Source of the DNA: Streptomyces lydicus
GTDB lineage: Bacteria > Actinomycetota > Actinomycetes > Streptomycetales > Streptomycetaceae
Direction: 5' to 3'
Length of the DNA: 64,000 bases
Assembly (NCBI RefSeq): GCF_004125265.1
Contig: NZ_RDTE01000001.1
Coordinates: forward strand, 1-64,000
Shown: piece after piece, positions 60,767-64,000 of the stretch
How the letters are laid out: each line of letters begins with the position of its first letter
How positions within the stretch are numbered: the first letter of the stretch is position 1
Made by a program: the position numbers and the translations under genes
The notes under the pieces: generated by a model
Told to the model about the DNA's origin: nothing
What the model saw: the letters and a program-made list of their open reading frames with translations, nothing else
Database searches by the model: none

Positions 60767-61612
60767 TCAGGCCGTGGCGTCCTTGGCGAGGGCGGGGCGG
60801 GTCCGGGTCTCGACGGCGGCGACGGCCTGCCGGGGGAGGGTGAGGACGCCGTCGAGGAGCTCGCGGGCCTTGGCGTAGGCGGCGCGGCGCTCGTGCTCGC
60901 CCCCGTTGCCGTCGAGGGCGATTTCGAGGAGCCCACGGGCCCGGGTGATGTTGGCGCGCTCCTGGCGGGGCAGGTGGCGCAGGCCGGTTTTCCGGGCGTG
61001 TTCGTCGGCGGCCCGCCATGCGGTTTTCAGTTGGCTGACGGCGGGCCGGTAGAGGTTGAGGTCGTCGCCTCGGCGGGCGTCGGCGGCGGTGTCGAGGGCG
61101 TGCAGGAGGGCCGCGGTCTGGGGCACGGTGACGTCGTCGAGGGCCGGGCGGTCGAGGACGGCGAGAACGTCGCAGAGGTAGGCGGCGTGCGCGTCGAGTA
61201 CCTCGTCGTGCTCGGCCTCGATGGCGCGGCGGCGCTCCTGGGCGGCGGTGTCGGCCGCGCGCCGGGCAGCCTTGCGGGTGCGGCGGCGCTGAATGGCCGT
61301 CCACAGGGAGAAGCCGCCGACACTCACGGCAAGCCCACCGGCCGCCACTGCGACGGGGAACCAGACGCTACTAAGCGGGTCGTCGTTCTTCGGGGAGTCG
61401 ACCGCCGGTTTCGAGGGAGCTCCACCCCTGAGGGCGCCCTCGAACGAGTCTGTCAGCGACCCGAAGTTCGTGAGCACGGCGAGTGCCACCATGCCCGCGA
61501 TGAACCGCGCGACGGCCTGCCCGAACTCCTTTCGCATGACCCCCAACGTGATACCGGCCACGGTCCCGAGCGAGACGACCAACGTGGCGATGCGGACTGC
61601 CCAGTCACTCAT
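60767..61612 (-). CDS. Membrane protein with cytoplasmic coiled-coil
   Basis: 281 residues from ATG 61612, one base inside the previous stop (TGATG). Membrane helices at about 5-25 (AVRIATLVVSLGTVAGITLG), 32-52 (AVARFIAGMVALAVLTNFGS) and 86-108 (FPVAVAAGGLAVSVGGFSLW). Then a long basic and alanine-rich helical domain (RRRTRKAARRAADTAAQERR, YAKARELLDGVLTLPRQAVA). It could be a plasmid spread or surface-anchoring protein, but no family is recognised. Confidence 0.65.
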   Translation of the reverse strand: MSDWAVRIATLVVSLGTVAGITLGVMRKEFGQAVARFIAGMVALAVLTNFGSLTDSFEGALRGGAPSKPAVDSPKNDDPLSSVWFPVAVAAGGLAVSVGGFSLWTAIQRRRTRKAARRAADTAAQERRRAIEAEHDEVLDAHAAYLCDVLAVLDRPALDDVTVPQTAALLHALDTAADARRGDDLNLYRPAVSQLKTAWRAADEHARKTGLRHLPRQERANITRARGLLEIALDGNGGEHERRAAYAKARELLDGVLTLPRQAVAAVETRTRPALAKDATA

Positions 61613-61968
61613 CAGGCGGCGGCGGTGCCGCTCTTGCGCGTGCGCCGCGCGGTTCCGCCCTCACCACCCTTGGTGGTCCGGGACCGGGTGGCCTTGGGCT
61701 TGCTCGCCTTCGCGGCCTTGGCCGCCTCGCGCTCCTCGGCGGCCTGGTCGAGCCACCCGGGGTGCCTCTCCTCGATCAGGGTCCGGAGGTACTGAGCGGC
61801 GATGCCGGCCTCGCGGGCGACGGCCGACAGGTGGCCGTACGCGGTCGACGTCATGGCCTCCTTAACCGCCGCATCCAACAAGGCCGTCTTGTCCTTCTTG
61901 GCCTGGGCCTCGGACGTCTCGGACGCCTCTCGCAGTTCCTTGATCGTCTTCTCGAGGGTGTCAGTCAT
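61612..61968 (-). CDS. Helix-turn-helix protein with basic tail, probable autoregulator of the operon
   Basis: 118 residues from ATG 61968. An acidic/basic helix (LEKTIKELREASETSEAQAK) is followed by GHLSAVAREAGIAAQYLRTL, a good helix-turn-helix, and then a lysine/arginine-rich tail (KASKPKATRSRTTKGG) like nucleoid proteins. A perfect inverted repeat sits 29-49 bases upstream, in the promoter position. It starts the operon 61968-60261 and is the likely repressor. Confidence 0.65.
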   Translation of the reverse strand: MTDTLEKTIKELREASETSEAQAKKDKTALLDAAVKEAMTSTAYGHLSAVAREAGIAAQYLRTLIEERHPGWLDQAAEEREAAKAAKASKPKATRSRTTKGGEGGTARRTRKSGTAAA

Positions 61969-61996
61969 ACCCCGAGGATGACATGTCCGGAGATTC

Positions 61997-62017
61997 ACTA
62001 CAAGCAAGACTTGTAGT
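61997..62017. promoter_or_regulatory. Perfect inverted repeat, operator of the 61.97-60.26 kb operon
   Basis: actacaag (61997-62004) and cttgtagt (62010-62017) are perfect 8-bp arms around caaga. The stretch 61980-62110 is AT-richer than its surroundings. The repeat lies just upstream of the helix-turn-helix gene, an arrangement typical of autoregulated plasmid operons. Confidence 0.65.
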
Positions 62018-62119
62018 TGACATGCGACCGTGGAAGAGTGAGTGCCGGTCGGACCCGAATCGCCGGACCCTACTGGCTGCCGATATGACTCCAGCCCACA
62101 AAAAGTGAGGTCACAGCGT

Positions 62120-62320
62120 ATGGGGAAGTTCGCAGCCGCCTTGAGTACCAGCGAGCGCACGCTCCGGATCACGGTTGCGGCCCTGATGCGCGCCCGGCGA
62201 GAATCAGACGTCGTTCGCCGCGGGCCTGCGGATCACTCAGTCGAGCAGGACTCCATGGCGCGTACCGCGGTCTTCGGGCCCGGCGGTCCGTCAGCAGGGC
62301 CGCGGCAGCCACGACACTAG
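62120..62320 (+). CDS. Possible small protein divergent from the operon
   Basis: 66 residues from ATG 62120 (GKFAAALSTSERTLRITVAA, then a polar end), with GTGAGG upstream. Coding character is fair for the first 35 residues only. It may be transcribed from the shared operator region. Confidence 0.3.
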   Translation: MGKFAAALSTSERTLRITVAALMRARRESDVVRRGPADHSVEQDSMARTAVFGPGGPSAGPRQPRH

Positions 62321-62795
62321 CCCCGGCCAATGGTCCCTGTTCGGCCCGTCGATGTCCGTAGGGTCTTGATCGGCATCGGGCGCCGGCGCGCGGGCAGGGC
62401 TGGCGACGCCGGACGGTGGGTGGGACATCTGCGGGCAGAGCCACGGCAGCGCTTTCCCGGGCGGTTCACTGTGGGCTGGCCCGCGGACACGCAGGGGCGG
62501 GCGCGACGGCCGAGCCTGGCCGGCGCCGAGGGCAGCCGGCCGGTTTCGCAGGGCGCCATGGGCGCTCCTGCGGTCAGGCCGGGGCGCACCGGCTGGGTGC
62601 CAAGGGGGAGCCTCCCGGCTGCCCGTCGGCGGACACCGGCTCCTCGCCCCGGCGCCAGGAGCAGGAGGCCGCGCTGACTCGACCACGAGCTGCTAGCTCT
62701 GATGACCACCTGCTGTTGGGTCCGCCGTATGAGGGGGTGACGGCGCTGGTGCTGGCGGTGGCAGGGCGCGGCCGGGCTGTGCGGAACGGTGGAGG
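62321..62795. other. Intergenic region
   Basis: 475 bases. Open frames on both strands are long, but their composition is that of GC-rich non-coding DNA. No hairpin or repeat of note was seen. Confidence 0.35.
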
Positions 62796-63356
62796 TCAGT
62801 GGGACTCGGCACCCAGGCCACTGCGCAGCAATGGGAACAGGGTGTCGGGTGCTTCCAGGACGCCCCTGTTGAGGGGTGCTTGCGGCCGTAGGTTCGGGGG
62901 CAGCACGATTCCGAGGTATGCGCTGTCCCCGAGCGCTGTCCAGGTCGGATCGACGACGCGGCCGTCTACGTCGGTGCACCAGGCGTGTGCCACTGGTACG
63001 GGGCTGTCGGCACTGACGGTGAAACCCTCGGTGTAGGCCAGGTGTGGGTGCTCCCGCTCGGTCGCGGCCGCGTTGGCAGCGCAGTCCCGTATTGGCAGTG
63101 GCCGGATCTGTGCCGGGAGGGCGGCGGGGGTGAACCAGCGGCCGTGCGCGGCGACGAGCTCGTACACCGAATGGTGTTTCCACCCTGCGGTGCCGTCGTA
63201 GTCCAGGCTGCTCTGCAAAGCGATGTGTTCTCCCAGCCAGTTGAGGAGCGCTTGTTCGGCGGGGGACATCAGCCGGGCAGAGGCGAGGGCACCGACAGGG
63301 TCGCGGACTATGGGTGTGTCGGCTGGGCTGCCCATCTCGTCCGCGGAATTCAGCAT
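62796..63356 (-). CDS. Hypothetical protein
   Basis: 186 residues from ATG 63356, with AGAAGGAGTC directly upstream. Helical start (SPAEQALLNWLGEHIALQSS), then strands (HPHLAYTEGFTVSADSPVPV, AHAWCTDVDGRVVDPTWTAL, GDSAYLGIVLPPNLRPQAPL). The block HAWC...D..GRVVDPTW resembles a transglutaminase-like or related cysteine-fold region often seen in small actinomycete proteins. Function uncertain. Confidence 0.65.
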   Translation of the reverse strand: MLNSADEMGSPADTPIVRDPVGALASARLMSPAEQALLNWLGEHIALQSSLDYDGTAGWKHHSVYELVAAHGRWFTPAALPAQIRPLPIRDCAANAAATEREHPHLAYTEGFTVSADSPVPVAHAWCTDVDGRVVDPTWTALGDSAYLGIVLPPNLRPQAPLNRGVLEAPDTLFPLLRSGLGAESH

Positions 63357-63785
63357 GACTCCTTCTCCAGCTGCGCCGGTACTCCCGTGCATTCCAGTTC
63401 GTTTTCCTACCAGGACGGGGTGCGCACGTCCAGCGGCGCTGGCGGCCCAGGGAGCAGCGGCGAGAGGAGGCAGCGGGCACGGTGGCTGCTTCCGCTGCTC
63501 TTGATGGGACTGGCGGAGCACCACGCCGGGACGGGGGCCGGGGCGCGGCAGAATCGGGGCGGCGGCCGGGGCTCCTCCGGGAGCCTCCGGAGCAGCCGGT
63601 CTGTACGTCTCGGGTTCCGCCGCGCGAGGGCGTCCTGGACACGCGGTGGCGTTGTGCAGCGGGTCCCGGAAGCCGGTGTCGGCCCTTTCCGTGCTGTCCT
63701 GTGCCCCTGAGGAAACGGAAGAGCCGCCGATGCCGATGGACCGCATCAAGGCGGCCAATCCGCGCCGACCGCGTCCGGAGTCAGC
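63357..63785. other. Divergent intergenic region
   Basis: 429 bases between divergent genes; promoters expected. No gene, repeat or strong hairpin recognised. Confidence 0.3.
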
Positions 63786-64000
63786 ATGGAGCCGCCGTTC
63801 ATCGCGTTCGGCCTCGATGGGTGGCCCTCGCCGAGCACAGCGACAAGCTGGTCATCATCGCGCCTGGCGAGGAACAGGCTCGCCTGTTCTTCAGCGACCT
63901 CGCAGCGCAGACGCCCCGGCCCAAGGGGGCGCGAAGGGCTGTTGCGGGCCGGCAACACCTCGGCGTCCCCATGCCTGCGGACGTCGGCCGGCTGCAACTG
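63786..64000 (+). CDS. Partial hypothetical gene at the right edge, probably frameshifted
   Basis: ATG 63786 with CGGAG upstream opens EPPFIAFGLD. At about 63817 coding character moves one frame to WVALAEHSDKLVIIAPGEEQ, ARLFFSDLAAQTPRPKGARR and runs off the window. One base change unites the two. Alternatively GTG 63820 starts the second part. Function not recognised. Confidence 0.35.
   Translation, partial: MEPPFIAFGLDGWPSPSTATSWSSSRLARNRLACSSATSQRRRPGPRGREGLLRAGNTSASPCLRTSAGCN

Noticed and set aside
1..64000. CRISPR array or rRNA operon
   Set aside because: No regularly spaced direct repeats of 20-40 bases and no rRNA-like stretches were seen.

Overview
The window reads as an accessory stretch of a linear replicon (giant linear plasmid or chromosome arm) of a Streptomyces or close relative. 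The evidence is a composition near 70% GC, many GTG/TTG starts, short intergenic gaps, several protein families typical of Streptomyces, and above all a tap-tpg pair, which makes the proteins that cap linear Streptomyces telomeres. No rRNA, tRNA or CRISPR array was seen.

Layout. 0-3.2 kb (minus): a Doc/Fic-like toxin running off the left edge with its antitoxin, a regulator-type gene broken by one stop codon, and a 376-aa protein with a possible defence-type C-terminal domain. 3.6-6.4 kb (minus): two coupled unknown genes, the second broken by a 17-bp tandem duplication. 6.6-10.3 kb: small unknown genes around an IS110-family insertion sequence. 10.4-14.6 kb: two large unknown proteins, one with possible winged-helix and paired-cysteine segments. 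15.4-21.6 kb (minus): the landmark operon tap-tpg-helicase, with repeats in front of tap. 21.9-25.7 kb: gene remnants sharing an 89-bp repeat, a secreted SH3-like protein coupled to an unknown gene, and a DUF6233-like protein. 26-34 kb: a PCMT-like methyltransferase behind a short ORF, small unknown, zinc-finger and membrane proteins, a perfect palindrome before a helix-turn-helix gene, an interleaved inverted repeat after it, and a CPBP intramembrane protease. 35.7-39.5 kb: a coupled SNF2 helicase and SWIM zinc-finger pair. 39.6-45.3 kb (minus): small proteins, a TnsA-like protein, an AbiEii-type nucleotidyltransferase with an unknown partner, and an HNH endonuclease with a perfectly palindromic terminator. 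45.4-48.3 kb: a coupled unknown pair next to degenerate copies of itself. 49-50.2 kb (minus): a Ser/Thr kinase fused to a DnaJ C-terminal substrate-binding region. 50.4-58.6 kb: unknowns, including a lower-GC gene, several frameshifted or truncated genes, and an AT-rich repeat region before a winged-helix gene. 59-62 kb (minus): a five-gene operon under an inverted-repeat operator. 62.8-64 kb: an unknown gene and a partial gene at the right edge.

How the parts fit. Tap and Tpg would protect the replicon ends, and the co-directional helicase 22 nt downstream may serve end replication. Candidate defence or addiction functions (Doc-like pair, AbiEii-like pair, HNH endonuclease) are scattered through the window. 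About ten genes carry single-base frameshifts, stops or truncations. That fits a decaying accessory region, but the many one-base shifts in GC runs could also be assembly errors.
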